Assembly: GCF_011038795.1 (NCBI RefSeq)
Contig: NZ_JAAKDU010000003.1
Location: forward strand, 1-64,000
Length of the DNA: 64,000 bases
Source: Streptococcus tangpeifui
GTDB lineage: Bacteria; Bacillota; Bacilli; Lactobacillales; Streptococcaceae
Direction of reading: 5' to 3'
The notes under the pieces are model-generated. The model was not told where the DNA came from and searched no databases. It worked only from the letters and a program-made list of their open reading frames with translations. This document shows positions 29,058-39,441 of this stretch, one piece after another. The stretch's first letter is position 1; every line of letters starts with the position of its first letter. The translations under genes were made by a program, and so were the position numbers.

Positions 29058-29648
29058 ATGGAAAAATTTACCGTTTATACAGGGACTACCGTGCCTCTGA
29101 TGAATGACAATATCGACACCGACCAGATTCTACCCAAACAGTTCCTCAAACTGATAGATAAGAAGGGCTTTGGCAAATACCTGATGTATGAGTGGCGCTA
29201 TGTTGATGACAATTACACTGAAAATCCTGATTTTATCTTCAATACAGTTCCCTATCGCAAGGCAACTATCTTAATTACAGGGGATAATTTCGGAGCAGGT
29301 TCCTCAAGGGAACACGCAGCCTGGGCCTTGGCCGACTACGGTTTCAAGGTAATCATCGCTGGCTCTTTCGGTGATATCCACTATAATAATGACCTCAACA
29401 ATGGTATTCTGCCCATTGTCCAACCCTTAGAAGTTCGTCAGAAGTTGGCTCAGTTAGCGCCGACAGACCAGATCACCGTTGATCTTCCTGAACAAAAGAT
29501 TCTATCACCAGTAGGGGAGTTTAGCTTCGAAATTGATGGCGATTGGAAACACAAGCTCCTCAATGGTCTCGATGATATTGGTATTACACTTCAATATGAA
29601 GATTTAATCGCTGAGTACGAAAAAAATCGCCCAAGCTATTGGCAGTAG
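29058..29648 (+). CDS. leuD: 3-isopropylmalate dehydratase, small subunit
   Basis: 196-residue swivel-domain partner of LeuC. Family motifs are [31 protein letters not shown] and NNGILPI. ATG 29058 with GGAGGAG gives the usual N-terminus (MEKFTVYTG). The longer open frame starting in leuC is not real. It is the last leu gene; a separate promoter lies just downstream. Confidence 0.95.
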   Translation: MEKFTVYTGTTVPLMNDNIDTDQILPKQFLKLIDKKGFGKYLMYEWRYVDDNYTENPDFIFNTVPYRKATILITGDNFGAGSSREHAAWALADYGFKVIIAGSFGDIHYNNDLNNGILPIVQPLEVRQKLAQLAPTDQITVDLPEQKILSPVGEFSFEIDGDWKHKLLNGLDDIGITLQYEDLIAEYEKNRPSYWQ

Positions 29649-29685
29649 TAATGCTTGATTGGTTTTTGAAAATTCTGAAAAAACC

Positions 29686-29714
29686 TTGAAAATACCAACT
29701 TTTCATGATAAAAT
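29686..29714 (+). promoter_or_regulatory. Promoter of the Sua5-like gene
   Basis: TTGAAA (29686-29691), 17-nt spacer, TAAAAT (29709-29714). Confidence 0.65.
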
Positions 29715-29747
29715 AAGCGAAATAATTGATTAAAAATGGAGAAAAAT

Positions 29748-30533
29748 ATGACAAAACACATTCAATGGGACGGAAATCTTTCACAAGAAGGACTTGAGAT
29801 TGTAAAAGGTGAAGGCGGCTGTATCGTCTGCCCAACCAAGGTCGGCTACATCATTATGACTAGCGACAAGGCTGGTTTGGAACGCAAGTTCGCTGCCAAG
29901 AACCGTAACCGCAACAAGCCAGGTGTGGTACTCTGCGGGAGCATGGATGAGCTTCGTGCTCTGGCTCAGTTAACCCCAGAAATTGAAAGCTTCTACCAAA
30001 AGCATTGGGATCAAGATATCCTGCTGGGCTGTATCCTCCCTTGGAAGGAAGAGGCCTATACTAAGCTCCAAGCTTTTGGGGATGGCCGTGAAGAGCTGAT
30101 GACCGATAGTCGCAAGACATCTTGCTTTGTTATCAAGTTTGGTGTAGCTGGTGAACAGATTGCCAAGGAAATGTGGGAAAAAGAAGGTAAGATGGTCTAT
30201 GCATCCTCTGCCAACCCATCTGGTAAAGGTAACCGTGGTAAGGTTGAAGGCATTGGCCAACGCATCGAAGAAGCCGTTGACTTGGTTATCGAAGCAGACG
30301 ACTATGTTGCTTCTATCCAACCCGATAAGAATGTTGAAACCCGCTATGAACAAGGTGTGATGGTTTCTATGGTTGATAAGGACGGTAAACTCATTCCTGA
30401 ACAAGGCAAAGGTAGCCGCTCTATTGATAACTGTCCGGTCGTTATTCGCAAGGGCCTAGATATTGACAAAATTATGATGAACCTGTCAGATACCTTCAAC
30501 TCTTGGAATTACCGCCAAGGTGAATACTATTAA
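29748..30533 (+). CDS. Sua5/YciO/YrdC-family protein
   Basis: 261-residue protein with the YrdC fold: CPTKVGYIIM where threonylcarbamoyl-AMP synthases have PTDTVYGL, KNRNRNKPGVVLC (the KxR...P region), and SSANPSGKGN matching the SANxSG motif. It is therefore related to TsaC/Sua5, which makes TC-AMP for tRNA t6A. The altered PTxTxxGL box suggests a divergent paralogue. ATG 29748 is preferred (GGAG at 29738-29741). It is monocistronic with its own promoter and terminator. Confidence 0.75.
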   Translation: MTKHIQWDGNLSQEGLEIVKGEGGCIVCPTKVGYIIMTSDKAGLERKFAAKNRNRNKPGVVLCGSMDELRALAQLTPEIESFYQKHWDQDILLGCILPWKEEAYTKLQAFGDGREELMTDSRKTSCFVIKFGVAGEQIAKEMWEKEGKMVYASSANPSGKGNRGKVEGIGQRIEEAVDLVIEADDYVASIQPDKNVETRYEQGVMVSMVDKDGKLIPEQGKGSRSIDNCPVVIRKGLDIDKIMMNLSDTFNSWNYRQGEYY

Positions 30534-30542
30534 GAAGAATCG

Positions 30543-30567
30543 AATCACTCATCAGAGTGATTTTTTG
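30543..30567 (+). terminator. Terminator
   Basis: Stem AATCACTC / GAGTGATT followed by TTTT. Confidence 0.8.
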
Positions 30568-30601
30568 CTATCATAACTACTGTTATTCTAGGAGAACTGC
30601 A

Positions 30602-31405
30602 ATGTATAAAGCTAAAAACGCTTCATTCAAGAGAGATAATTTAGAGGTTGACTACCTTACTTTTGGCTTGGGCAAGCAGCCGCTAATTTTGATTTCAGGA
30701 TTGAGCCTGTCACGCTTGCGTGGGAAGGCTTGGCAGATGTCTGTTATGTACCGGCTCTTTGCCAAAGATTATAAAGTTTATATGTTTGACCGCAGAAATC
30801 ATATCCCGACAGGTTATCGAGTATCAGATATGGCAGATGATTTAGCCTTGGTGATGACAGCGTTAGGTCTTAAAAGTGCGCATGTTGTTGGAATATCACA
30901 GGGCGGTATGATTGCCCAAAGTTTAGCCATTAACTATCCAGAATTGGTTAGCCGCTTAGTGCTGGGAGTAACCCTGTCGCAGCAAAATGCTCGTGTTCAG
31001 TCAACTATTGGCGGCTGGATCGCCTTAGCCCAAAAACATAATTGGGAAGATTTAATCAAGGACATGTTTGCCAAAATGTATTCGGACACCTATGTGCGCA
31101 AACACAGATGGCTGATTGCACTCTTGGCTAAATGCTTAAAACCAAAGGAAATTGAGCGTTTTCTGATTTTGGCTGAAGCCTGTCTGACCTTTGATGTCTA
31201 CGAAGATCTCCCGACCATCAACTGTCCGACACTTGTCATTGGCGGTGCGAAAGATTTGGTAGTATCTGGCCAAGCAAGTCTAGAGCTGGCAGATAAGCTG
31301 GGCTGTTCTGTCTACCTTTATGAAAATTTGGGACACTCAGCCTATAGTGAAGCTAAAGATTTTAATCAGAGGGTCTTTGATTTTTTGCAAAAGAAAAGTG
31401 GTTAA
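30602..31405 (+). CDS. Alpha/beta hydrolase
   Basis: 267-residue alpha/beta-hydrolase fold protein. The nucleophile elbow is GISQGG (Ser about residue 100), preceded by an oxyanion strand LILISGLSLSR. The acid is in IGGAKDLVV and the His in NLGHSAYSEA near the C-terminus. The substrate is unknown. ATG 30602 follows GGAGAA; a longer frame upstream overlaps the terminator and is rejected. Confidence 0.85.
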   Translation: MYKAKNASFKRDNLEVDYLTFGLGKQPLILISGLSLSRLRGKAWQMSVMYRLFAKDYKVYMFDRRNHIPTGYRVSDMADDLALVMTALGLKSAHVVGISQGGMIAQSLAINYPELVSRLVLGVTLSQQNARVQSTIGGWIALAQKHNWEDLIKDMFAKMYSDTYVRKHRWLIALLAKCLKPKEIERFLILAEACLTFDVYEDLPTINCPTLVIGGAKDLVVSGQASLELADKLGCSVYLYENLGHSAYSEAKDFNQRVFDFLQKKSG

Positions 31406-31407
31406 AT

Positions 31408-31682
31408 GAAATCAACGTGAAAAACCTCGACCAGATACATTTCACTATTTTGGATCCTGAGAAGATCGATTTTCTAGCTGCGAGTATTGACTTGGTTTGT
31501 GGTTTTCACATATATTTTTGCTGGGATGATTTGAGCGCGCAGCTTAAGTGAAATTTACCGCTTACTGAAAGAGAAGGGACAGTTATTACTGGCTTGTGAG
31601 CAGAACAAATTGAATTATTTCCCGGTTTAGTTGAAAAGTGCTGAAAACTGTTAAGTTTTATCACCCTTTTGGCTTTCAATAG
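31408..31682 (+). pseudogene. Remnant of a class I SAM methyltransferase gene
   Basis: Three short frames in order resemble the C-terminal part of a small SAM-dependent methyltransferase. They are NLDQIHFTILDPEKIDFLAA with a following DLV and YFCWDDL (to 31551), EIYRLLKEKGQLLLACEQ (from 31550), and KTVKFYHPFGFQ ending at 31682. Two frameshifts and missing N-terminal sequence make it non-functional. It lies directly after the hydrolase gene. Confidence 0.6.
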
Positions 31683-31880
31683 TTAGCTTCCCATCGGAGG
31701 GCTATGAATAGCTTATTTTTGCGAAAAAATATGGCTCTTTGTCGACTGTAGTGGGTGACTTATAATGAACAACGAGAGAGGACCACTGTGGTCTTTTTCA
31801 TTTGTGAAAGAATTCCAGATTTTCTGAAAATAATCAAGTCAAATACATTACAAAAATATTGCATTTTTAAGTCGTATCAT
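31683..31880. other. Gene-free stretch with a weak hairpin
   Basis: No supported gene. A short stem GACCA / TGGTC with T5 (31781-31798) may terminate upstream transcripts. Confidence 0.45.
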
Positions 31881-31909
31881 TTGATTGCTCAAAGAAGCCA
31901 AGCTATAAT
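31881..31909 (+). promoter_or_regulatory. Aquaporin gene promoter
   Basis: TTGATT (31881-31886), 17-nt spacer, TATAAT (31904-31909). Confidence 0.7.
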
Positions 31910-31950
31910 AAATTCTGTGCTAAAAATAAATAATTTTTTGGGAGGGAAAA

Positions 31951-32625
31951 ATGAAAAAATTTTTCGCAGAATTAATCGGAACTTTTATCCTCGTTTTTGT
32001 TGGAACGGGGACTGTCGCCTTTGGTAATGGTATGGAGGGAATCGGCCATGTTGGTATCGCTCTGGCTTTCGGTTTGTCAATCGTAGCAGCAGCCTACTCA
32101 GTTGGTACGGTATCAGGTGCCCACCTCAACCCAGCGGTTTCTATCGCTATGTTTATCAATAAGCGTCTTAGCGCTAAAGACCTAGCAAACTACATCGTGG
32201 CTCAAGTTATTGGTGCCTTCTTAGCGTCAGTATTCCTTGACTTCTTGGTAAGCAATTCGGGACTGTCAGTTGATAAGGTTGGTCTTGGGCAAAATGCTTT
32301 GGCTGACGGTGTCACTGCTCTGGGCGGTTTCCTCTTTGAAGCTGTTGCTAGCTTTATCTTTATCTTGGTCATTGTGACTGTGACATCGGAAAGTAAAGGC
32401 AACGGAAAAATAGCTGGTATTGTTATCGGCTTGACCTTGGCTTTGATGATCCTTGTGGGACTAAATATCACAGGTCTTTCTGTTAACCCAGCACGTAGCT
32501 TGGCACCAGCACTCTTTATCGGAGGTTCTGCTCTCAAGCAAGTTTGGATTTTTATTTTGGCTCCAATCGTAGGCGGTGTTTTGGCTGCTATCGTTGGTGA
32601 TAAATTACTGGGAACCGAAGACTAA
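31951..32625 (+). CDS. MIP-family channel (aquaporin)
   Basis: 224-residue six-helix channel. Both NPA boxes are present: HLNPAVS (Asn60-Ala62) and VNPARS (about 183-188). The short length and compact loops are closer to aquaporin Z than to glycerol facilitators. Water is the likely substrate, though glycerol or small solutes are possible. A GGGAGGG site precedes the start. It is monocistronic, with its own promoter and terminator. Confidence 0.9.
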   Translation: MKKFFAELIGTFILVFVGTGTVAFGNGMEGIGHVGIALAFGLSIVAAAYSVGTVSGAHLNPAVSIAMFINKRLSAKDLANYIVAQVIGAFLASVFLDFLVSNSGLSVDKVGLGQNALADGVTALGGFLFEAVASFIFILVIVTVTSESKGNGKIAGIVIGLTLALMILVGLNITGLSVNPARSLAPALFIGGSALKQVWIFILAPIVGGVLAAIVGDKLLGTED

Positions 32626-32646
32626 GTCCATTTAATAACAATTCGA

Positions 32647-32680
32647 GACTAGATCTGAACTTTATGGTCTGGTCTTTTTT
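32647..32680 (+). terminator. Terminator after the aquaporin gene
   Basis: 9-bp stem GACTAGATC / GGTCTGGTC (two G-U pairs) and T6. Confidence 0.7.
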
Positions 32681-32793
32681 CTTAATTTTCCCAGCTTTTT
32701 AGAGTCCGCTCGCATTAAGGAAGAAGATAAAAAGTAAATGTTGAAATTGATTTAGCCTTAACGCATCAACTCGCTTAGATAGGTAATTTTTGC

Positions 32794-32805
32794 TATAATA
32801 GCCTT
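32794..32805 (+). promoter_or_regulatory. Extended -10 promoter, leaderless
   Basis: TGCTATAAT with TATAAT at 32794-32799. Only 6 nt separate it from ATG 32806, so the mRNA should start at the codon. Confidence 0.6.
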
Positions 32806-33303
32806 ATGACAAATGTAGAGAAAAAATCCACTTATGAATTGTTATTAGCCCAATTAGAAGCTCTTTTGGAAGGGGAGACTAACGTCCTTGCCAATCTGGC
32901 TAATGCTTCGGCCTTGATTAAAGAAGCTCTGCCCAATTCGGTATTTGCAGGTTTTTATCTGTTTGATGGACAAGAGCTTATTCTCGGTCCTTTTCAAGGG
33001 AAAGTTTCCTGTGTTCATATTGCCCTTGGTAAGGGTGTCTGCGGTGAGTCTGCCCAGAAAAATCAGACTTTGATTGTTGACGATGTGACCCAGCACGCCA
33101 ATTATATTTCCTGTGATTCGGCAGCAATGTCAGAAATTGTCGTCCCTATCTATCAAGACGGCCAGCTGCTGGGGGTCCTAGATTTGGATTCGAGTCTAGT
33201 TGGTGATTATGATGAGACTGACCGAGTTTATCTCGAAAGATTTGTGGCTATTCTGCTTGAGAAAACAGACTGGGATTTTGCCATGTTTGGAGTTAAGGAC
33301 TAA
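32806..33303 (+). CDS. GAF-domain free methionine-(R)-sulfoxide reductase
   Basis: 165-residue GAF protein of the fRMsr type, which reduces free Met-R-O using catalytic cysteines. The Cys in [16 protein letters not shown] (about 69 and 79) and in [15 protein letters not shown] (about 103) match the family triad, and DLDSS follows. There is no Shine-Dalgarno, and the promoter -10 is so close that the transcript is probably leaderless. dnaX overlaps its stop (TAATG), so this gene heads the dnaX operon. Confidence 0.88.
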   Translation: MTNVEKKSTYELLLAQLEALLEGETNVLANLANASALIKEALPNSVFAGFYLFDGQELILGPFQGKVSCVHIALGKGVCGESAQKNQTLIVDDVTQHANYISCDSAAMSEIVVPIYQDGQLLGVLDLDSSLVGDYDETDRVYLERFVAILLEKTDWDFAMFGVKD

Positions 33304-34991
33304 TGTATCAAGCTCTTTATCGAAAATACAGAAGCCAAACTTTTGAGGAATTAGTCGGCCAAGAAGTAGTAGCGACCACTCTCAGGCAGGCCGTGGCTTC
33401 TGGTAAAATCAGTCATGCCTATCTCTTCTCGGGACCGCGGGGGACTGGGAAGACCAGTGTGGCTAAAATCTTTGCTAAGGCCATGAACTGTCCCCATCAG
33501 GTGGACGGTGAGCCCTGCAATCAGTGTGATATCTGCCATGATATTACCGAAGGCAGTCTAGAAGACGTGATCGAAATTGATGCTGCTTCTAACAATGGAG
33601 TAGATGAGATTCGCGAAATCCGTGACAAATCAACCTATGCTCCCAGTCGAGCCACCTACAAGGTCTATATCATTGACGAAGTCCACATGCTTTCAACCGG
33701 GGCCTTCAATGCCTTGCTTAAGACCTTGGAGGAACCGACGGAGAATGTCGTTTTTATCCTAGCAACGACCGAATTGCACAAGATTCCGGCTACCATCCTC
33801 TCGCGGGTACAGCGTTTTGAATTCAAAGCTATCAAGCAAGCGGCTATTCGCCAGCACATGGCTGAAATTCTGGACAAGGAAGGCATCGCTTATGAGGATG
33901 AGGCTCTCAACCTGATTGCCCGTCAGGCCGAAGGCGGGATGCGAGATGCCCTGTCCATCTTAGATCAAGCCCTCAGCCTGTCAGCTGACAATCAAATCAC
34001 AGCAGCCATTGCCGAAGAAATCACTGGTTCAGTCGGTCAGGCTGCTTTGGACGATTATTTGGCCCATCTTATCCAGAAGGACAGTCTAGCGGCTTTGACC
34101 GATCTCAATACGATCTTTGATAGTGGTAAGAGTATGAGCCGGTTTGCGACTGATCTCTTGGATTATCTACGGGATATTCTCATGGTGCAGGCTGGCGGTC
34201 AGGCCAGTCGGACGAGTCAGGCCTTCCAGGACAATTTGAGCTTGGAGCAAGGACGGCTCTTTGCTATGATTGATAGGATTACTCAGGCTATGCCTGAGCT
34301 CAAAAACGGCACTCAGCCAAAAATCTATGCTGAGATGATGACCATTCAACTGGCTGAATCTAAACAAGAGGATAGTCCAGCCCAATCAGATGATTCAGGT
34401 GATTGGCGAAGGGAAATCCAAGAACTTAGGCAAGAGGTCAGCAAGCTCAAAGCCCAGCTGGAAGCAGGCAACTTCGCCACCCCAGCTTCAGTTACCAAAC
34501 CTAAGGCTTCCACTAACTTCAAATTCAAGGTTGATAAGGCTAAGATTTTGACTATCATGGAAGAAACAGTGGCTGACAGTGAGAAGTCCCGTCAGTATCT
34601 GGATGCCCTCAAAAGCTCTTGGAATGAAATTCTAGATTCCATCGGGCCTCAGGATAGAGCCTTGCTTTTGGGGTCTGAACCTGTCTTAGCTAATAGTGAA
34701 AATGCCATTCTGGCCTTTCAGGCAGCCTTCAATGCTGAGCAGGCCATGAAGCGCACCGATCTCAATACCATGTTTGGCAATATCATGAGTCAGGCAGCCG
34801 GCTTCTCACCGCAAATTATGGCAGTGCCTAAAGCGGACTTTGAGAAAATCCGAACAGAATTTGCTCAAAAAATGCGTGATCAAAAAGGAGCTGCCGCTTC
34901 AGCCGAACCAGCAACAGAGGACGAGTCGGACAGCCTGATTCCAGATGGTTTTGAATTTCTTTCCGACAGACTAAAAGTAGAAGAAGACTAG
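33303..34991 (+). CDS. dnaX: DNA polymerase III subunits gamma and tau
   Basis: 562-residue clamp-loader ATPase. Walker A GPRGTGKT (44-51), zinc-binding cysteines C63, C72, C75, C78, Walker B IIDEVHML and sensor 1 ATTELHKIPATI are in order. A helical collar domain and a tau-type C-terminal region with coiled coil (about 370-400) follow. The ATG overlaps the stop of the upstream gene by one base. I did not see a clear A-rich slippery site for gamma production. Confidence 0.95.
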   Translation: MYQALYRKYRSQTFEELVGQEVVATTLRQAVASGKISHAYLFSGPRGTGKTSVAKIFAKAMNCPHQVDGEPCNQCDICHDITEGSLEDVIEIDAASNNGVDEIREIRDKSTYAPSRATYKVYIIDEVHMLSTGAFNALLKTLEEPTENVVFILATTELHKIPATILSRVQRFEFKAIKQAAIRQHMAEILDKEGIAYEDEALNLIARQAEGGMRDALSILDQALSLSADNQITAAIAEEITGSVGQAALDDYLAHLIQKDSLAALTDLNTIFDSGKSMSRFATDLLDYLRDILMVQAGGQASRTSQAFQDNLSLEQGRLFAMIDRITQAMPELKNGTQPKIYAEMMTIQLAESKQEDSPAQSDDSGDWRREIQELRQEVSKLKAQLEAGNFATPASVTKPKASTNFKFKVDKAKILTIMEETVADSEKSRQYLDALKSSWNEILDSIGPQDRALLLGSEPVLANSENAILAFQAAFNAEQAMKRTDLNTMFGNIMSQAAGFSPQIMAVPKADFEKIRTEFAQKMRDQKGAAASAEPATEDESDSLIPDGFEFLSDRLKVEED

Positions 34992-35085
34992 AGGGAATTA
35001 TGTGATTGATATTTTGCAGCATTCAATCAGGTCAATCCAATGACGGCTAAACAGTCATAAATGGCTCAATCTTTTCATGAGAACA

Positions 35086-35112
35086 AAAATCCACCATTGC
35101 GGTGGATTTTCT
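35086..35112 (+). terminator. Terminator after dnaX
   Basis: AAAATCCACC / GGTGGATTTT with a 5-nt loop; largely symmetric. Confidence 0.75.
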
Positions 35113-35128
35113 GCTATAATTAGCTTAT

Positions 35129-35350
35129 ATGAATAGATTACAGTTTATCAGCATGGCGCTCTGGTGTGCTTTAGAAAGCTATTTTTTCAGCGAAGCCTTG
35201 CTTACAGGACATTTTTGGTTAGCCGGTTTTTGGGCTTTCCTGATTTTGCGTAATTTACAAAATGCCTATCTGGCAGACCGTCTGCTTAAGGAATTGCTCA
35301 AATCCTTGCCTCATGGACAAGGACCTAAGACTCCCAAGAAGAGAGACTGA
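35129..35350 (+). CDS. DUF3272-family small membrane protein
   Basis: 73-residue streptococcal protein with a hydrophobic segment around residues 20-45, a Leu-rich amphipathic stretch (LADRLLKELLKSL) and a basic tail. Function unknown. TATAAT (35115-35120, extended TGC) lies 8 nt before the ATG, so the transcript is probably leaderless. Its 3' end overlaps the convergent birA 3' end by 26 bp. Confidence 0.75.
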   Translation: MNRLQFISMALWCALESYFFSEALLTGHFWLAGFWAFLILRNLQNAYLADRLLKELLKSLPHGQGPKTPKKRD

Positions 35351-36266
35351 TCTCACCGGAGTTGAGGAGCTTTTCCTGACCGTCATCAAGTTGTACCACT
35401 AGCTGACCGCTGTCGGTGATGTCAGTCGCTAAGCCCGCATAAGATAGCTGATTTTCCACGAAAGTCACTCGTTTATCCAGAACGAGTGACTTTTCTTTGT
35501 AAACCTTTATCAAGTCACGCTCAGGCGTTTCTAGGAAAATGTTCCAGATTTCTGAAATCAACTGATTGCGGGTAATTGGAGTCTGAGTGGTAAATAGACT
35601 GGCAGCCTTGTCACGCAGATCCTTAGGGAACTCTGGTACGAGAAAATTGAGCCCCACCCCAATGATGACATCGGTAATCAGCCCCGTCTCAATAGATGAA
35701 ATGGCTTCAGTCAGAATGCCCGCTAATTTCTTATGTCCCAGATAGATATCATTGACCCATTTGATCTGGCAGTCAATTCCCGTTAGACGGGAGATTGCCT
35801 TGACAATGCTGGAAGCGACCATGAGGGTGTAGGCAGGAGCCTGATCATGGGGCAGGTTGGGCTGTAGATGAAGAGACATATAGATACCACCCGACTCAGG
35901 CGAGAAGAAGGGGCGGGCAAAGCGCCCTCGGGCATTTTTTTGATTAGGAGCTAGGTAGAGAGCAGGGCTGGTCTGCTCTTTTTCAATCCCCTCCTTGGCA
36001 TCTAGCTGGGTAGAGGAAGAAGTTTCATTGTAATAGACCTTGAGACCAGTAGCTTGGCTGATTTCCTTCGGCAGAAGCAAGTCTCCCAGAACCAGATGGT
36101 AGCCTCGATTTTTGACGGATTCGATAACCAACCCCTTATTTTCAAGAACTTTCATCGATTTCCAAATAGCTGTTCGTGAAACTTCTAACTGTTCAGCTAA
36201 ATCCTGTCCGCTGACAAAACTGTCAGTTTCATGTAAAATTTTGTAGATTTTTTCATAGGTTTTCAT
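35325..36266 (-). CDS. birA: Biotin ligase / biotin operon repressor
   Basis: 313-residue bifunctional protein. The N-terminal winged helix (about 1-60: VSGQDLAEQLEVSRTAIWKSM) is followed by the biotin-protein ligase core with ARGRFARPFFSPESGGIYMS, KWVNDIYL and KLAGILTE. The C-terminal SH3-like domain is at about 265-313. It attaches biotin to carboxylase carrier domains and represses biotin genes when bound to biotinyl-AMP. It is read toward the small membrane protein gene, sharing 26 bp. Confidence 0.93.
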   Translation of the reverse strand: MKTYEKIYKILHETDSFVSGQDLAEQLEVSRTAIWKSMKVLENKGLVIESVKNRGYHLVLGDLLLPKEISQATGLKVYYNETSSSTQLDAKEGIEKEQTSPALYLAPNQKNARGRFARPFFSPESGGIYMSLHLQPNLPHDQAPAYTLMVASSIVKAISRLTGIDCQIKWVNDIYLGHKKLAGILTEAISSIETGLITDVIIGVGLNFLVPEFPKDLRDKAASLFTTQTPITRNQLISEIWNIFLETPERDLIKVYKEKSLVLDKRVTFVENQLSYAGLATDITDSGQLVVQLDDGQEKLLNSGEISLSSWES

Positions 36267-36362
36267 AAAATTTCCTCATTCTTCTGCCTTTATTGTAGCA
36301 TAAAAAATAAGAGGAAAGGGATTAGTTTTTCAAATGACTGCAGCAATCAACTGACTTTCTGC

Positions 36363-36368
36363 TATAAT
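36363..36368 (+). promoter_or_regulatory. Extended -10 of hsdR
   Basis: TGCTATAAT just upstream of hsdR; no clear -35. Confidence 0.5.
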
Positions 36369-36402
36369 AAAACTATCAATTTTAATTTAGAAAGTCACCA
36401 AT

Positions 36403-39402
36403 ATGCAAACGACTAGAGAAGCTGAACTGGAAAATCAGCTCATTGAACAATTGATTACAGGCGAGAGTCAGTGGAGCCTGCGTGAGGACCTACGCACAGA
36501 AGAAGACCTCTGGGATAATTTCTTTGCTAAGCTGGAGCAAAATAATACAGCTGCTCTCAACGGCCATCCCCTGACTAATCAGGAAAAGGAGCAGATCAAG
36601 GGACAGCTGGATTTTACCAGCTATTACGAGGCAGCCAAATGGCTGGTCGGTGAAAATGGGATTGCCAAGGTTGATCTCCAGCGTGAGGACGCGGCTTTAG
36701 ACAATGCCCGTCTCTCGGTCATCTGGCGTGACAATGTCGCAGGCGGCAGATCATCCTACGAAGTTGTCCATCAAGTCGTCCGCAATCGCTCAAAAGAGCT
36801 TGACCGTGACCGCAGGACAGATGTCAGCTTGCTGATCAACGGCCTGCCGCTTATCCATATCGAGCTCAAGAGTGCCAGTCATTCGACAGATGAAGCCTTC
36901 AATCAGATTCAGAAATACGACCGTGAAGGGAAATTCCGCGGCATTTTTTCAAGCATCCAGATGTTTGTCATCTCCAATAAGACCAATACCCGCTATATCG
37001 CTGCCACCAAGGCCGACAAGCTCAATAGGAAATTTCTCACCAAGTGGGTGGACGACAAGAATCAGCCGGTTGAAGAGCTTTTTACTTTCGCCCAGCAGGT
37101 CCTCTCGATTCCCCGTGCTCACCAGATGGTCATGCAGTATTCGGTGATTGATGATGATAAGAAGGCCTTGATCCTGCTGCGCCCCTATCAAATTCATGCC
37201 ATCGAGGCGGTTCAGGAAGCCAGCAAGAAGCAGGAGTCAGGCTATGTCTGGCATACCACAGGTTCTGGTAAGACCCTGACGTCCTATAAGGTAGCCCGCA
37301 ACCTTCTGCAGATTCCTTCCATCAAAAAGACCATCTTTGTGGTGGATCGCCGTGACCTAGACCAGCAGACGACCTCTAGCTTTCTGTCCTATGCCACCAA
37401 TGATGTCATTGATATTGACGAGACCGACAGTACCCACGATCTGGTCAAGCGCCTAACCGGCAATGACAAGCGCGTGGTGGTAACCACCATCCAGAAGCTC
37501 TCCACTCTCATGCGTAAGATTGATGAAGGCCGCTATAGCAAGGATACCCAGAAAATCAAGCAGCTCAAGGTCGCTTTCGTGGTCGATGAGTGCCACCGAG
37601 CAGTCACGCCTCAAGCCCATCAGGCTATCTCACGCTTCTTTGTCCATGCCCTCTGGTATGGCTTCACAGGGACACCTATCTTTGGTGAAAATAAACGCCA
37701 GCAGCTGGGCAACCTAGCGCAAACAACCGAAGAACTCTACGGTCGCAAGCTCCACGAGTATACGGTCAAGGAGGCCATTCACGATGGCGCTGTCCTAGGC
37801 TTCAAAGTCGACTACAAAAGCACCCTGCTTCTTGATGAAGGGGCTGATGAAAAAACTATCCCAGATCAAGCCTATGAAAACGAAGAACACATGCTGCAGG
37901 TCCTCGATACCATCATTAACCATTCCAAGGGGCCGCTAGGCTTTAAAAACGGCGTTGGCAAGACCTACAATGCTATCCTGACGGTCAAGTCTATCCCCAT
38001 GGCACAGAAGTACTACGACCTTATCCAGCGTATCAAAAAGGGTGAGACGACCATCAAGGTTAGCGAGTCCGTCAAGCGTGTCCTTCCAGACTTCCCCAAG
38101 GTCGCCATCACCTACTCGGTCACTGAAAATGAAGAGGATTCCCACTCGAATCAAGAGAAGATGCAAGCATCCTTGAGCGACTACAATAAAGAGTTTGGCA
38201 CCCACTTCACTATGGCTGACCTGCGCAGCTACAATACCGATGTCAACAACCGCCTAGCCCGCAAGAAGGACAAGTACCTCTTTCGAGCTGAGCAGCTGGA
38301 TCTGGTCATCGTGGTCAATCGTCTCCTGACTGGCTTTGATGCGCCCTGCCTGTCCACCCTTTTTATCGACCGAAAGCCCATGCAGCCGCAAGATCTGATT
38401 CAGGCTTTTAGCCGGACCAATCGGATCTTTGATAAGAATAAACTCCACGGTCAGATCATCACCTTTCAGGTACCAAATAGCTTCAAAGCAGCCGTCGATA
38501 ATGCCCTCCAGCTCTACTCAAACGGCGGCCAGACCAGCGTCCTAGCCCCAGACTGGGAGGAAGAAAAGGCTAATTTTGAAGTCAAGCTCACCGCCTTTCG
38601 CAGTCAGATCTCAGAAGGACCAGACCTCGGCTTGACACCAGAGCAAGCTACAACCCAAGAGCTCAAAGTCTTTGCCAAGGCCTTTCAGGAGTTTGATAAG
38701 CGCCTGGCCTCCCTCCAAGTCTACCAAGAGTATGACGAGACAGAATTCTATGCTGAATACGGTCTCAGCACAGACCAGTTAGAGACCTATATGGGCGTCT
38801 ATCAAAATGTCCTTGCTGAGCTCAAACATCGGCGCGAGGAAGAAGGAATAGAAGAAGAGGAACCCATCAACTATCTCTACGAGATCGAGTCTGTCCATGT
38901 CGATGAAATCAACTACGAGTATATTCTCTCCCTTATCCAAGCCCTGATCCCGCAGGAGGGTCAAGAAGCGGCCGACCTTTCAGACAAGGATCTCGCCACT
39001 ATCGATGACTATATCGCCAATCTCGCTAAAACCAACAGCAGCCTAGCTCAAGTCATGTCCACCCTCTGGTATCAAATCAAGAGTGATCCCGAAAGCTACC
39101 GTGGACAATCCTTGAGCGCTGTCTTAGATGAGATGGTAGCAGAGGTCATCCAAGGCCATGTCACAGAGTTAGCCAAGAAATGGTATATCGGCGAGGACGA
39201 ACTCAGCTACCTAGTCAGCCACTACCAAAAAGGCCGTAAAAAGCAAGAAGGCGAAAGCCAGCTAGCAGCCAGCCAACGCTACCAAGACTACAAAGCCCAA
39301 GTCGCAGAACCCCTCAACCCCCTCCTCTACAAAAAGAACATCAAAACTGACTATATCAACCTCATCGAAAACATCATTGAACCCCTACGACTAAGACGGT
39401 AA
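36403..39402 (+). CDS. hsdR: Type I restriction enzyme, R subunit
   Basis: 999-residue motor/nuclease subunit. The PD-ExK nuclease is at the N-terminus (Asp140, Glu154 and Lys156 in IELKS). Superfamily 2 helicase motif I is TTGSGKT (285-291), the DEAH-like box is [11 protein letters not shown]-equivalent GFTGTPIF follows, and motif VI is QAFSRTNRI. The C-terminal helical domain contacts the methylase. Length is normal and the frame is intact. It is GC-richer than the genes after it. Its partners hsdS and hsdM lie 9-14 kb downstream, separated by addiction modules and AT-rich genes. Confidence 0.95.
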   Translation: MQTTREAELENQLIEQLITGESQWSLREDLRTEEDLWDNFFAKLEQNNTAALNGHPLTNQEKEQIKGQLDFTSYYEAAKWLVGENGIAKVDLQREDAALDNARLSVIWRDNVAGGRSSYEVVHQVVRNRSKELDRDRRTDVSLLINGLPLIHIELKSASHSTDEAFNQIQKYDREGKFRGIFSSIQMFVISNKTNTRYIAATKADKLNRKFLTKWVDDKNQPVEELFTFAQQVLSIPRAHQMVMQYSVIDDDKKALILLRPYQIHAIEAVQEASKKQESGYVWHTTGSGKTLTSYKVARNLLQIPSIKKTIFVVDRRDLDQQTTSSFLSYATNDVIDIDETDSTHDLVKRLTGNDKRVVVTTIQKLSTLMRKIDEGRYSKDTQKIKQLKVAFVVDECHRAVTPQAHQAISRFFVHALWYGFTGTPIFGENKRQQLGNLAQTTEELYGRKLHEYTVKEAIHDGAVLGFKVDYKSTLLLDEGADEKTIPDQAYENEEHMLQVLDTIINHSKGPLGFKNGVGKTYNAILTVKSIPMAQKYYDLIQRIKKGETTIKVSESVKRVLPDFPKVAITYSVTENEEDSHSNQEKMQASLSDYNKEFGTHFTMADLRSYNTDVNNRLARKKDKYLFRAEQLDLVIVVNRLLTGFDAPCLSTLFIDRKPMQPQDLIQAFSRTNRIFDKNKLHGQIITFQVPNSFKAAVDNALQLYSNGGQTSVLAPDWEEEKANFEVKLTAFRSQISEGPDLGLTPEQATTQELKVFAKAFQEFDKRLASLQVYQEYDETEFYAEYGLSTDQLETYMGVYQNVLAELKHRREEEGIEEEEPINYLYEIESVHVDEINYEYILSLIQALIPQEGQEAADLSDKDLATIDDYIANLAKTNSSLAQVMSTLWYQIKSDPESYRGQSLSAVLDEMVAEVIQGHVTELAKKWYIGEDELSYLVSHYQKGRKKQEGESQLAASQRYQDYKAQVAEPLNPLLYKKNIKTDYINLIENIIEPLRLRR

Positions 39403-39441
39403 TAACAAGATACAAAGGGCGTAAAAAGCGACCAGGATTTT

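Noticed and set aside
31755-32027. 90-codon frame overlapping the aquaporin promoter
   Set aside because: It covers a promoter and the aquaporin start in another frame and has no protein-like features.
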